Shown here piece after piece: positions 19,082-27,104 of a stretch of DNA of 64,000 bases. Position 1 is the stretch's first letter; the number at the start of each line of letters is the position of its first letter. The stretch lies in assembly GCF_028688295.1 (NCBI RefSeq), contig NZ_JAQTYM010000002.1, positions 1-64,000 of the forward strand, written 5' to 3'. A program made the translations under genes and the position numbers. A model generated the notes under the pieces. It did not search any database. It was not told where the DNA came from and worked only from the letters and a program-made list of their open reading frames with translations. This stretch comes from Sulfuricurvum sp. GTDB taxonomy: Bacteria; Campylobacterota; Campylobacteria; Campylobacterales; Sulfurimonadaceae.

Positions 19082-19657
19082 TTAGAGTTTTTGAATAGAA
19101 CGTCCCAAAACGGTGAAAAAAGCTTCACTATTTTCCCCCGTCCCCTCAATCTCAAAAATCGCCCCCTTCTCTCCGAACTCTTTTGAGAGGATTCGAATAT
19201 TCTTTTGAGTACTTTCATATTCGACCATGGAGACATTCGAGTAGTTACATTCGATTTTTTCGATTATGAGTTTTTCATAGGGCAATAACTCCGCTTGCGC
19301 ATACGCCGCATTCGCCGCTTCGGCATAGGCACGCACCAATCCTCCGGGTCCCAGCTTTGTCCCGCCGAAATAACGCACCGTGATGATCGCGGCATTGATC
19401 AGGTCATGCCCTTGCAACACGCTCAAAGTCGGTTTTCCTGATGTCCCTTTTGGTTCACCATCATCACCGCTGTGTTCGACGATCTGATCGAACTCATTGA
19501 GATAGCGATATGCACTCACCCAATGAACCGCTTTGGGATGGAGCGCACGAAGCAATGTCATTTGTTCGTTATACATTGACATCGGCATTAAAAAGGCGAT
19601 AAATTTCGACCCTTTAATTTCGATTGTATCTGAACTTATTACATTGACCGTTACCAT
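19082..19657 (-). CDS. yigZ: YigZ/IMPACT family protein (UPF0029)
   Basis: 191 aa from the ATG at 19657 preceded by AAGAAGGGG; the track start is 8 codons longer. Seen: IKGSKFIAF, SAYRY, the IMPACT core HSGDDGEPKGTSGKPTLSVLQG and VRYFGGTKLGPGGLVRAY. Homologues are small ribosome- or GCN1-associated regulators of translation stress, or unknown in bacteria. Normal length. No operon partner. Confidence 0.9.
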   Translation of the reverse strand: MVTVNVISSDTIEIKGSKFIAFLMPMSMYNEQMTLLRALHPKAVHWVSAYRYLNEFDQIVEHSGDDGEPKGTSGKPTLSVLQGHDLINAAIITVRYFGGTKLGPGGLVRAYAEAANAAYAQAELLPYEKLIIEKIECNYSNVSMVEYESTQKNIRILSKEFGEKGAIFEIEGTGENSEAFFTVLGRSIQKL

Positions 19658-19683
19658 AAAACCCCTTCTTAATAGTGCCATTA

Positions 19684-19689
19684 TATAAT
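19684..19689 (+). promoter_or_regulatory. TATAAT element directly ahead of mutY
   Basis: TATAAT ends 6 bases before the mutY ATG, and no Shine-Dalgarno sequence lies between. A transcript started here would begin at or very near the start codon, i.e. be leaderless. Confidence 0.45.
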
Positions 19690-19695
19690 ATCGCC

Positions 19696-20661
19696 ATGAA
19701 ACTTACCCCTCAACAATCATTATTGCATTGGTATGAAACCCATGGTCGCCATGATCTTCCTTGGCGCACTACTAACGATCCCTATCACATCTACCTCAGC
19801 GAAATTATGCTTCAACAAACGCAAGTCAAAACAGTATTGGAGCGTTTCTATTTCCCCTTCTTAGAACGATTCCCGACACTGCAAGATGTAGCCGATGCCG
19901 AGCTTGACGATGTTCTAAAAATGTGGGAAGGACTTGGATACTACACAAGAGCTAAAAATCTCCATAATGCCGCTAAAACGTGCAACGGTACACTTCCTAC
20001 CAATGCTTATGAGTTGATGCAACTTAGTGGTATAGGACGCTCTACCGCCCATGCTATCGCCGCATTTGCTTTTGACGAATCATTGCCGATTCTCGATGCC
20101 AATGTGAAGCGTATATTGCACCGCTATTATGCATTTAAAGCACGTGATGAAAAAAAGCTGTGGGAATATGCCTATACTCTTTTTGACCCTTCTCATCCCT
20201 TTAAATTCAATCAAGCAATGATGGATTTAGGGGCGACACTGTGCCTGAGCAAAAAACCGCAATGTAATCTCTGTCCTCTTAATAAAACATGTCAAGGTAA
20301 AACCGATCCCCTCACCTACCCCGAACCAAAAATCAAAGCGATCAAACCTATCCGACATCGTGCTATCATCCTTTACACCCAAGACAACCATTACGCTCTC
20401 CAACAGCGAAAAGAAAAGTTTCTACATGGGCTATGGGGATTTATGCAAATCGAAGATCATCCAACAAAAGAATCCCATCATCTTGGTACTATTACGCAAC
20501 ACTATTCACACTTTACCCTCTTAGCGGAAGTATATCTTTGCGAGCAACCGTTTCATTCTGAAGAGTATGAGTGGTTTGATATTGAAGAAATTACTAACCT
20601 AGCGCTGAGTCGAGCCGACCATAAAGCTATGGCATTATTAGGGTATAATTCCAAAAAATAG
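19696..20661 (+). CDS. mutY: A/G-specific adenine DNA glycosylase
   Basis: 321 aa from the ATG at 19696; the track start is a GTG 7 codons upstream and also lacks a ribosome site. It removes adenine mispaired with 8-oxoguanine. Seen: SEIMLQQTQVKTV with the catalytic Glu, the helix-hairpin-helix LSGIGRSTAHAIAAFAF, the catalytic Asp in ILDANVKRIL, the 4Fe-4S loop C-x6-C-x2-C-x5-C (~183-199), and a NUDIX-like C-terminal domain (~220-321) that recognises 8-oxoG, with WGFMQIE and YSHFTLLAEVYL. All key residues look present. Confidence 0.95.
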   Translation: MKLTPQQSLLHWYETHGRHDLPWRTTNDPYHIYLSEIMLQQTQVKTVLERFYFPFLERFPTLQDVADAELDDVLKMWEGLGYYTRAKNLHNAAKTCNGTLPTNAYELMQLSGIGRSTAHAIAAFAFDESLPILDANVKRILHRYYAFKARDEKKLWEYAYTLFDPSHPFKFNQAMMDLGATLCLSKKPQCNLCPLNKTCQGKTDPLTYPEPKIKAIKPIRHRAIILYTQDNHYALQQRKEKFLHGLWGFMQIEDHPTKESHHLGTITQHYSHFTLLAEVYLCEQPFHSEEYEWFDIEEITNLALSRADHKAMALLGYNSKK

Positions 20662-20673
20662 GGGGAGACTTAA

Positions 20674-21114
20674 ATGTTACGAAGAATTAAAAACTATTTT
20701 TTTAGTGCATTTAGGGAGATATTTGTTTATCATCACTCTTCATTAGAATTTCGTGCTAAAACCTATGCTGTTTTAATCTCAGGATCATCTGAGCCGCTTG
20801 CTCATTACCAAAAAACACTCGAAGAGATCGCTGCAGAAATCTATAACGATAGAGATAGAGCAAATGCTTTAGTGATCACGGTTAACGAGTACCTCAACAG
20901 AATTAATACCAAAAAGCATTTAGGAGAAGAAGCATTTCTCATCGAGGTTATCAAAGAGCTTCGACTTGTTCCGCGATACGCTCTTAAAATCGAACCGGAT
21001 CATCTGGAACGATTACGAGAATGCACCCACGATAATGACTCCAAAATTTACCAAGAACGACTAATTAGATTCTTGCAACAAAAGCGTTTCGATTACGAAG
21101 AAGTTAAATATTAA
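20674..21114 (+). CDS. Hypothetical protein, 146 aa
   Basis: I do not recognise this family. The ORF has a strong GGGGGAG ribosome site and begins 12 bases after mutY, so it is likely co-transcribed. The protein is soluble, mostly helical and charged, with no signal peptide, no cysteine cluster and no membrane helix; the central part (LEEIAAEIYNDRDRANALV) and the end (YQERLIRFLQQKRFDYEEV) look like amphipathic helices. It overlaps the convergent ttcA-like gene by 11 bp. Confidence 0.75.
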   Translation: MLRRIKNYFFSAFREIFVYHHSSLEFRAKTYAVLISGSSEPLAHYQKTLEEIAAEIYNDRDRANALVITVNEYLNRINTKKHLGEEAFLIEVIKELRLVPRYALKIEPDHLERLRECTHDNDSKIYQERLIRFLQQKRFDYEEVKY

Positions 21115-21862
21115 ATCGTTCAGGGTCAAAAAAAGAGTCATCGCTAATGTGACCGAATGCCGAATTGATCGAAACAAACAGATCTGGATATTTTTGCTCC
21201 ATTTCTCCTAACATCACTTTCATACTAGCTCGTGCATGAGGCATCTTGACATCAAACCGCATCGATGGGCACGCTTCATCTCCGATGGTTGGCATCTCAT
21301 TCTCTAGCGCACACGCGGCAAGCTGACGTTCTCGTAGCTGTATAAGGGGACGAATCACGATTAGACCATTTCCGGCTTTATATTTGGGTGTTAACGCTCT
21401 TAAATGACCGTTATAGATTAGATTCATAAAAAAACTCTCTGCGGCATCATCGAGGTGATGTCCGAGGGCTACTTTATTGCATCCGAATTTCTCTGCGGCA
21501 GAGTACAATGCACCTCTTCGCATACGAGAGAAAAAACTGCAAAACGAAGAGTTTTGACGAATTTTCTCTCCCGCAATCTCATACGTATTCGTCTCATGAA
21601 TCTCATGAGGAATCCCATGTTCGGCACAATGAGCTATGAGCGCTGAGAGATCTTCCCCCATCCCATACGTCACCGTCACAGCTAATATCTCAAATTTAAA
21701 CGGAGCCCGACGTTGTTGTTCACGCATCGCGTGAACCATCGTGAGAGAATCTTTACCGCCGCTCAATCCGACGAGGATTTTATCCCCCTCTTCTATAAGT
21801 CCGAACGTCCCGTTAGTGCGACCGATCTGGCGCATAATCTTTTTGCTGAGTTTAATCGCCAA
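21104..21862 (-). CDS. TtcA-like PP-loop ATPase (tRNA thiolation family)
   Basis: 252 aa. PP-loop GLSGGKDSLTM (~32-42), followed by GHHLDDAAESFFMNL and LTPKYKAGNGLIVIRPLI, all TtcA hallmarks. TtcA uses ATP and a 4Fe-4S cluster to make 2-thiocytidine at position 32 of tRNAs. In E. coli TtcA two cluster cysteines form CxxC just before SRLRRG; here that site reads CSFFSRMRRG, keeping the first Cys but with Phe at the second. A further Cys, in EACPSMRF, fits the third ligand. Cluster binding may therefore differ, or the substrate may. It overlaps the mtn gene by 11 bp. Confidence 0.83.
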   Translation of the reverse strand: MAIKLSKKIMRQIGRTNGTFGLIEEGDKILVGLSGGKDSLTMVHAMREQQRRAPFKFEILAVTVTYGMGEDLSALIAHCAEHGIPHEIHETNTYEIAGEKIRQNSSFCSFFSRMRRGALYSAAEKFGCNKVALGHHLDDAAESFFMNLIYNGHLRALTPKYKAGNGLIVIRPLIQLRERQLAACALENEMPTIGDEACPSMRFDVKMPHARASMKVMLGEMEQKYPDLFVSINSAFGHISDDSFFDPERFNI

Positions 21863-22544
21863 TGCGTTTTACCATCTCTAAAATAAATTTGGCACTCACT
21901 TGTGCAGAGCTTTTGAGGAACGTATCAAAATCCATTCCTGCATCCCCGTCCGCGCTGTCACTGATAGAGCGAAGGACGAAAAACGGAACGCCGAAGTTAT
22001 GACATACACACGCCACACTCGCCCCCTCCATCTCTAACGCATCCGCATTAAAGGTCTTTTCAATCCACCCTTTGCGCTCAGCGGATGCGACGAACTGATC
22101 ACCAGTAGCAATAATCCCCTCATAGAGATCAACACCCATATCAATCGCAATTTCCGATGCAAGAGAGCGTAAATCATCATCCGATTCGATCATGACACTG
22201 CTCTCAGGGATGAACCCATCAGGATGACCAAATGCAGTAATATCAACATCATGCTGACACAATGCACTCGCCATAATCAAATCACCGATTTTGAGCTCTT
22301 TACTGATTCCTCCCGCAACACCGCTAAAGAGAAGTGCTTTCGCGTCGTAACGCTCTAACATCACCGAAGCAGTAATTGCTGAGAACACTTTCCCGATTTT
22401 TGAATAAGCGATAACCAAGTCATGCCCTGCATAATGTGCCGAATAAAAGATATTTCCGGCATGCTCTTCACTCTTATATTCGCCCAAAGCACTCAAAATC
22501 GGATCAATTTCTTCACGCATCGCACCCATAATGGCTATTTTCAT
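21852..22544 (-). CDS. mtnN: 5'-methylthioadenosine/S-adenosylhomocysteine nucleosidase (possibly also aminodeoxyfutalosine hydrolase)
   Basis: 230 aa. IAIMGAMREEIDPIL start, FSGVAGGIS, GDQFVAS, DALEMEGASVACVC and the catalytic Asp in LRSISDSAD are the classic MTAN set. It cleaves adenine from methylthioadenosine and S-adenosylhomocysteine. In Campylobacterota this enzyme also cleaves 6-amino-6-deoxyfutalosine in menaquinone synthesis; that role here is inference from the phylum. Normal length. Confidence 0.93.
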   Translation of the reverse strand: MKIAIMGAMREEIDPILSALGEYKSEEHAGNIFYSAHYAGHDLVIAYSKIGKVFSAITASVMLERYDAKALLFSGVAGGISKELKIGDLIMASALCQHDVDITAFGHPDGFIPESSVMIESDDDLRSLASEIAIDMGVDLYEGIIATGDQFVASAERKGWIEKTFNADALEMEGASVACVCHNFGVPFFVLRSISDSADGDAGMDFDTFLKSSAQVSAKFILEMVKRIGD

Positions 22545-22552
22545 TTTTTTCC

Positions 22553-23311
22553 TTATTGCTGTTTAACTAAATATCGACCCAATTTTTTTAAACGTCCATC
22601 GAGTGAACATACTTTTTCTTCACATTCAAAAAGTCCGAGTAAATATTCTGTGTTTCCCATCGGAGTAATGACCCGACTTCCTCCCCAAAACCCAAGACCG
22701 TCTTCAAACCCTACTCGATTAACAAAAACAACATAATTGTGACTCAACAATGCCGTTGCTTTTAAAAGGGCATCCCATTGCGATTCAATCTCCAAGGAAT
22801 CCTCTTCGAATCCCCGTGCAGGTGAAGCGGAGAGAACATAGACAATTTCAGCATCACTTGCTGCAATCGCACTTATCGTTTCGGCACGCCATAAATCCTC
22901 ACAAATAACCATAATGGCATTTCCATAGGGGGTTGCAAACGATTCTATCGATTCTCCGGCAACAAAATAACGCCCCTCTTCAAACATACCGTACGTAGGA
23001 AGGTGATTTTTGTGATGAATATGGTGTAATTTTCCTTGAGAAAAATACAACGCACTGTTATACACCTTTCCCTCATCCCACAATGCAGCACCAATAGCGA
23101 TATCGCACGTGACACTTGCCTCGGCAAGAGGAAATAACTCCTCAATCTTCCAAGCATCTTCATAAAGTTTATCTTGAAGAAGATACCCGCTGAGTGCCAG
23201 TTCAGGGAAAATGACAACATCAGCGTGAGCATTCGCCTCAACTAAAGCCAATACGTCACCCAAATTAGAGCGGTTAAGCTTCGGCGAGGATTGGATCAGA
23301 GCAACCTTCAT
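22553..23311 (-). CDS. Carbon-nitrogen hydrolase (nitrilase superfamily), intact triad
   Basis: 252 aa. Glu37 in IFPELALSGY, Lys in HHKNHLPTYGMF (~100) and Cys in VICEDLW (~135) make a complete Glu-Lys-Cys triad. HHKNHLPTYGMFEEGRYF resembles the glutaminase domain of glutamine-dependent NAD synthetase, so the substrate may be glutamine or a related amide, possibly feeding a separate synthetase; this is inference. Its start overlaps the fabD stop (ATGA). Confidence 0.87.
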   Translation of the reverse strand: MKVALIQSSPKLNRSNLGDVLALVEANAHADVVIFPELALSGYLLQDKLYEDAWKIEELFPLAEASVTCDIAIGAALWDEGKVYNSALYFSQGKLHHIHHKNHLPTYGMFEEGRYFVAGESIESFATPYGNAIMVICEDLWRAETISAIAASDAEIVYVLSASPARGFEEDSLEIESQWDALLKATALLSHNYVVFVNRVGFEDGLGFWGGSRVITPMGNTEYLLGLFECEEKVCSLDGRLKKLGRYLVKQQ

Positions 23312-24243
23312 GAGAGAGCTTCACATACCTTAGCAAGTGATTCCATATCTGATATCCCTAAGGTTTCAACATCAGGGGCATTACGTTTATTCAACCCTTT
23401 GAGAACCGCACCGTTTCCAAATTCAATCATCATATCGATCTCGCTTCGGATCGCTTCAATCGATTGTTTGTATTTAACCGGCTGAATCAACTGCACTTTT
23501 AACCATTTAATCGCTTCTTCTTTAGTAGCATACCGCTGTAATGAAGCGTTGGATACGATAGGTGCATTAAAACTACCACTTACCACCGCTTCCATCGCTT
23601 CACCCAATGGGTCCATCGCTGTGCTCAGGAGTGGGCAGTGACTTGCAATCGACATATTTAAAAGCAATGCCCGCTTTGCACCTGCTTCTTTAAATACACT
23701 CTCCATCTCTTGAAGGTCTTCTTTGATTCCAGCAACTACCAACTGACCTGCTTGGTTATAGTTAGCCGGCCAAACACGTTTTCCCTCCGTATTCGCCTTA
23801 GTACAAAGATCTTCAACAACCGAATCATCTAATCCTAAAATCGCCATCATTCCCGCATTAATGCTCTCACACGCCTCGCTCATAAGTTTCCCGCGTTTAT
23901 GAACGAGTTCAACTGCATCCACATAATCAATAGCACCCGATGCACACAAAGCGCTGAATTCACCTAACGAATGCCCCAAGAACATCACAGCCGTTGTCGG
24001 ACAAGCCTCTTGAAAGAGCTTATACGCAATCATCGATATCAATAAAATGGCCGGTTGTGTATATTCAGTTTTATCAAGTTGATCATTTTCTTCAAACAAA
24101 AGTTTTGTAAAATCAACCCCAATACGTTCCCCTGCTTTCTCAAACATCTCACGTGCCAAAGGAGAATTATCATAAAATGATTTCCCCATACCGATAGTTT
24201 GTGATCCTTGCCCTGGGAAAATCATTGCAATTTTTTTGGACAT
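23308..24243 (-). CDS. fabD: Malonyl-CoA:ACP transacylase
   Basis: 311 aa. IFPGQGSQTIGMGK at the N-terminus, the nucleophile Ser in FLGHSLGEFSAL (~92), and later SIASHCPLL with the catalytic His plus a conserved VSNASLQRY segment. It loads malonyl groups onto acyl carrier protein to start fatty-acid elongation. Full length. It is directly after the AAA-Fis gene, whose last base abuts its first. Confidence 0.95.
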   Translation of the reverse strand: MSKKIAMIFPGQGSQTIGMGKSFYDNSPLAREMFEKAGERIGVDFTKLLFEENDQLDKTEYTQPAILLISMIAYKLFQEACPTTAVMFLGHSLGEFSALCASGAIDYVDAVELVHKRGKLMSEACESINAGMMAILGLDDSVVEDLCTKANTEGKRVWPANYNQAGQLVVAGIKEDLQEMESVFKEAGAKRALLLNMSIASHCPLLSTAMDPLGEAMEAVVSGSFNAPIVSNASLQRYATKEEAIKWLKVQLIQPVKYKQSIEAIRSEIDMMIEFGNGAVLKGLNKRNAPDVETLGISDMESLAKVCEALS

Positions 24244-25013
24244 TAAGACTCCTTGATTTCTAAATTGTATTCTGCATGATCTGCTATTTTTTTACGTAAA
24301 GTATTACGGTTTAACCCCAAGCGCTCTGAGAGTTGTAACTGTGATTTAAAACGTTTCATACCTGCTCGAATAAGGGGTACTTCATACAGATGCAAAAAGA
24401 CTCTGTAATCATTATTACTACCCATTTTATTTTCCAGATAATGTTCCATAATTTCCATCAAATCATGCTCATTGATACTGTCTAAGAGATAATGTAAATA
24501 AACCTGACGACGCAATGAAATAGCATTTTCACTTAAATCAGGGACAAACCCGTTCAAATCAAATGGCTCAGATTTCCCTAAAGTATGACTCGCTTCTTTG
24601 ACAAAAGCATCAACAAGTACCGCAACGTCCTCATGACGTTCATTCAATGAGGGTAATGCAAGACGAATGGTAAAAATCTCATCCAATTGATCTGGTGAAT
24701 AACGAAAACCGCCTGTCGCAATTACACGTGTGCGTGTTTTTTGAATAGTCTCAATAAGACGCTTAAGATTGGCTACATTATCGAGTCTGTGAATAATAAC
24801 TTCATTATGAGATTCAAGCGCATCTAAAAGTTCATCGAAATGACTAGCATCAATGATAGGTGCGTGAGGAAGGATATAGCGAGCGAGGGTAAGTTTACCT
24901 GTTCCACGCTCCCCAAATATAATAGCATTTACCCCTAAACCTTTGAGTAAATTAGCGGTTTTAAACGCTTCAACCGAAGAGGATGAAGCTGTTAAAAAAT
25001 TAGTGACATCCAC
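24243..25013 (-). CDS. Reduced AAA-Fis regulator
   Basis: About 256 aa from a GTG at 25013; the N-terminus is uncertain because the track start (25073) lies well inside slyD. Residues ~25-165 are a compact AAA domain: Walker A GERGTGKLTLA, a weak Walker B (EVIIHRLDNV) and the RLALPSLNERHEDV motif of sigma-54 activators. The GAFTGA loop that contacts sigma-54 is absent. The last ~45 residues are a Fis-type helix-turn-helix (LQLSERLGLNRNTLRKKI). It should bind DNA but probably cannot activate sigma-54 promoters in the usual way. Placed between slyD and fabD, it may regulate the local operon. Confidence 0.78.
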   Translation of the reverse strand: MDVTNFLTASSSSVEAFKTANLLKGLGVNAIIFGERGTGKLTLARYILPHAPIIDASHFDELLDALESHNEVIIHRLDNVANLKRLIETIQKTRTRVIATGGFRYSPDQLDEIFTIRLALPSLNERHEDVAVLVDAFVKEASHTLGKSEPFDLNGFVPDLSENAISLRRQVYLHYLLDSINEHDLMEIMEHYLENKMGSNNDYRVFLHLYEVPLIRAGMKRFKSQLQLSERLGLNRNTLRKKIADHAEYNLEIKES

Positions 25014-25521
25014 AGCCGTGATTACCGCCACTTCCACAACATCCACTATCATCCACTTTATTCTCAGCAGCAATTCCAGTCATCGCTTCCTCAGCAGATG
25101 CATCACGTACATTACTAATAGTAACCGTAAACATCAAATCTTTTCCAGCAAGTGGATGATTAAAATCAATAATTACCAAATCGTCTTGAATCTCTTTGAC
25201 CATAACTTGAACGGTTCCGCCATCTTCACCTTGGCCATACAATGTCATACCGACATTCAAATCAATTCCAGCAAATTGTTCACGTGGAAGTTCTTGCTGA
25301 GCGCCTTCATTGTAATCACCATACGCATCCGCCGCTTTTACAAGAACGTCCCCTTTATCTCCCATATTCATGTGAGCAATCCCTGCTTCAAGACCAGGAA
25401 TAATTTGACCTTTTCCAAACATAAACGTTAACGGATGTCCGCCTACATTGCTATCTACGACGTTTCCGCCATCACGTACTTCGTATTCAATGGATACGAT
25501 TTGATTGTTTTCGATTGCCAT
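25000..25521 (-). CDS. slyD: SlyD-like FKBP peptidyl-prolyl isomerase
   Basis: 173 aa from the ATG at 25521; the track start is 23 codons longer. FKBP halves flank an inserted chaperone flap: YEVRDGGNVVDSN, LTFMFGKGQIIPGLEAGIAHMNMGD, then the IF domain, then DFNHPLAGKDLMF. The tail ends in a Cys/His cluster (GCCGSGGNHGCGCH) of the kind that binds nickel in SlyD and assists hydrogenase or urease maturation. It is a cytoplasmic folding helper. The stop lies inside the AAA-Fis coding region. Confidence 0.93.
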   Translation of the reverse strand: MAIENNQIVSIEYEVRDGGNVVDSNVGGHPLTFMFGKGQIIPGLEAGIAHMNMGDKGDVLVKAADAYGDYNEGAQQELPREQFAGIDLNVGMTLYGQGEDGGTVQVMVKEIQDDLVIIDFNHPLAGKDLMFTVTISNVRDASAEEAMTGIAAENKVDDSGCCGSGGNHGCGCH

Positions 25522-25605
25522 TTTTAGTGCCTTAACTTTAGATGGTGCGATTTTAGCACATTTACCTATAGTGATGCTGAAAACGCTCACTTAGAACAAC
25601 ACTTC

Positions 25606-26487
25606 TTATTTTAACTTAGCTAATTGTTCTTGTGCTTCTTTGGCAGCTCCGCTACCTAAGAATTTAGAAATAGTTGCTTGGTAAAAAGATTTTGCAGTAG
25701 CAACATCACCTATTTTTTCCATTGATATACCTGAATGGAGTAAAAGAGTAGGCATGTATCCACCTTTTTCATTACGTGAAGCGCTGTCTTTATAATAAGC
25801 AACAGCCTCTTTATAACTTTTACGTTCAAAGTGTGTCTCACCGATCATAAATAGTGCTTCAGATACTTTAAACTTTTTTTGGACCATTTTTTGGAAAAAG
25901 TTCTCCGCATCACTGTATTTTTTTTGTGAAAACAGTTTATTAGCCTCTTTTTCAATAGCTGTATTATCCATTTTTTCAGTAGATACAGGTTTCTCGTTGT
26001 TTGGGAGACTTATTTTAAGCTGTTTAACTAGTGCTGCGAACTGCTCTTTCGTTACGTAATTACTGTTGATACCATCAACAACGAAAGAGAGCTCTTCTAG
26101 AAGAGTTTTAAACTGCGCAATGTTTTCAGTATTAGCATTCACTTGCTTACTTAAATCATCTAAAACAGAAGTATTATTAGAATCATTATTCATAGTTTCT
26201 TGAAGTTTTTGAAGCACTAACGTTTGTTCATTTGATCGCTGACCCAATCCCTCAATAATCCCTTGCATACCATCTAAACGTTCTGTCACGCTTTCAACTT
26301 TAGCATTTTGGACATTGTTTTTATGAATAACACTCTGGAGCTCTTTTTTATTCTCTAAAATAAGTTTCTCTTCATGAGTAAGACCGTAAGGGTTAGGACT
26401 GTTCAAATCACCCGCACCGAAGACCGAAGGCTCCGAGGCTGAGGCAATAAATGAAAGTAAGAAGGAGAGGGTTACTAACGAACGCAT
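25606..26487 (-). CDS. cpoB: Tol-Pal accessory protein CpoB (YbgF)
   Basis: 293 aa periplasmic protein: signal peptide RSLVTLSFLLSFIASASEP, a long heptad-patterned coiled coil (~40-165), then TPR-like repeats (~175-293, EANKLFSQKKYSDAENFFQKM, GETHFERKSYKEAVAYYKDS). CpoB links TolA activity to peptidoglycan synthesis at division. The coiled-coil part is longer than in E. coli. It directly follows pal. Confidence 0.9.
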   Translation of the reverse strand: MRSLVTLSFLLSFIASASEPSVFGAGDLNSPNPYGLTHEEKLILENKKELQSVIHKNNVQNAKVESVTERLDGMQGIIEGLGQRSNEQTLVLQKLQETMNNDSNNTSVLDDLSKQVNANTENIAQFKTLLEELSFVVDGINSNYVTKEQFAALVKQLKISLPNNEKPVSTEKMDNTAIEKEANKLFSQKKYSDAENFFQKMVQKKFKVSEALFMIGETHFERKSYKEAVAYYKDSASRNEKGGYMPTLLLHSGISMEKIGDVATAKSFYQATISKFLGSGAAKEAQEQLAKLK

Positions 26488-27051
26488 TTATGGAAGTTTA
26501 AAGTCTACGCGACGGTTTTTAGCCCAGCACTCTTGTGTTTTTTCTAAACAAACAGGATTGCTTTCACCTAAACTGACCATAGCGATCGAGTCTGCATTTG
26601 CACCATTATTTACCAAAGTAGATTTAACGGCATTCGCACGTTTCAATCCAAGGGCGAAATTGTACTCATCACTACCGAATTCGTCACAATTTCCCTCGAG
26701 TTTGATCATTTTTCCTTTAACTAAAAGGGCATTTTTAGTCATTGAATCTTGCATGTCTTCACGAATATCGAATTTGTCATAATCAAATAAAATACTAACC
26801 AATTGGGCATCAGATCCATTTACACCGGTAGAAGCTCCTGAGGATGCATCATTCGCACTTGCATTTGTAATGGGAGCGATTACTGCATTAGAATCGGTAC
26901 CTGTTGATGACATGGCATTGTTATTTGTACTTGTACCTACTGAACTTCCACTATTTGACGCTGTTGCATCGATTGCCGGTTCTTTTGTACTACATCCGCT
27001 CAAAATGAGCATCGCTACTGTTGCGCTTAAAAAAGCTATATTTTTCATCAT
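26488..27051 (-). CDS. pal: Peptidoglycan-associated lipoprotein
   Basis: 187 aa from ATGATG at 27051 with GAGGTG upstream; the track start is 20 codons longer. Lipoprotein signal peptide with lipobox ILSGC, a Ser/Thr/Asn-rich linker (~25-75), and an OmpA-type peptidoglycan-binding domain with FDYDKFDIRED, EGNCDEFGSDEYNFALGLKRANAVKSTL and NRRVDF. It anchors the outer membrane to the wall and is recruited by TolA and TolB. Confidence 0.95.
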   Translation of the reverse strand: MMKNIAFLSATVAMLILSGCSTKEPAIDATASNSGSSVGTSTNNNAMSSTGTDSNAVIAPITNASANDASSGASTGVNGSDAQLVSILFDYDKFDIREDMQDSMTKNALLVKGKMIKLEGNCDEFGSDEYNFALGLKRANAVKSTLVNNGANADSIAMVSLGESNPVCLEKTQECWAKNRRVDFKLP

Positions 27052-27104
27052 TGTCGTCACCTCATGATTTTGATACCGTAATGTTACCGCAAAAACCATT
27101 AACA

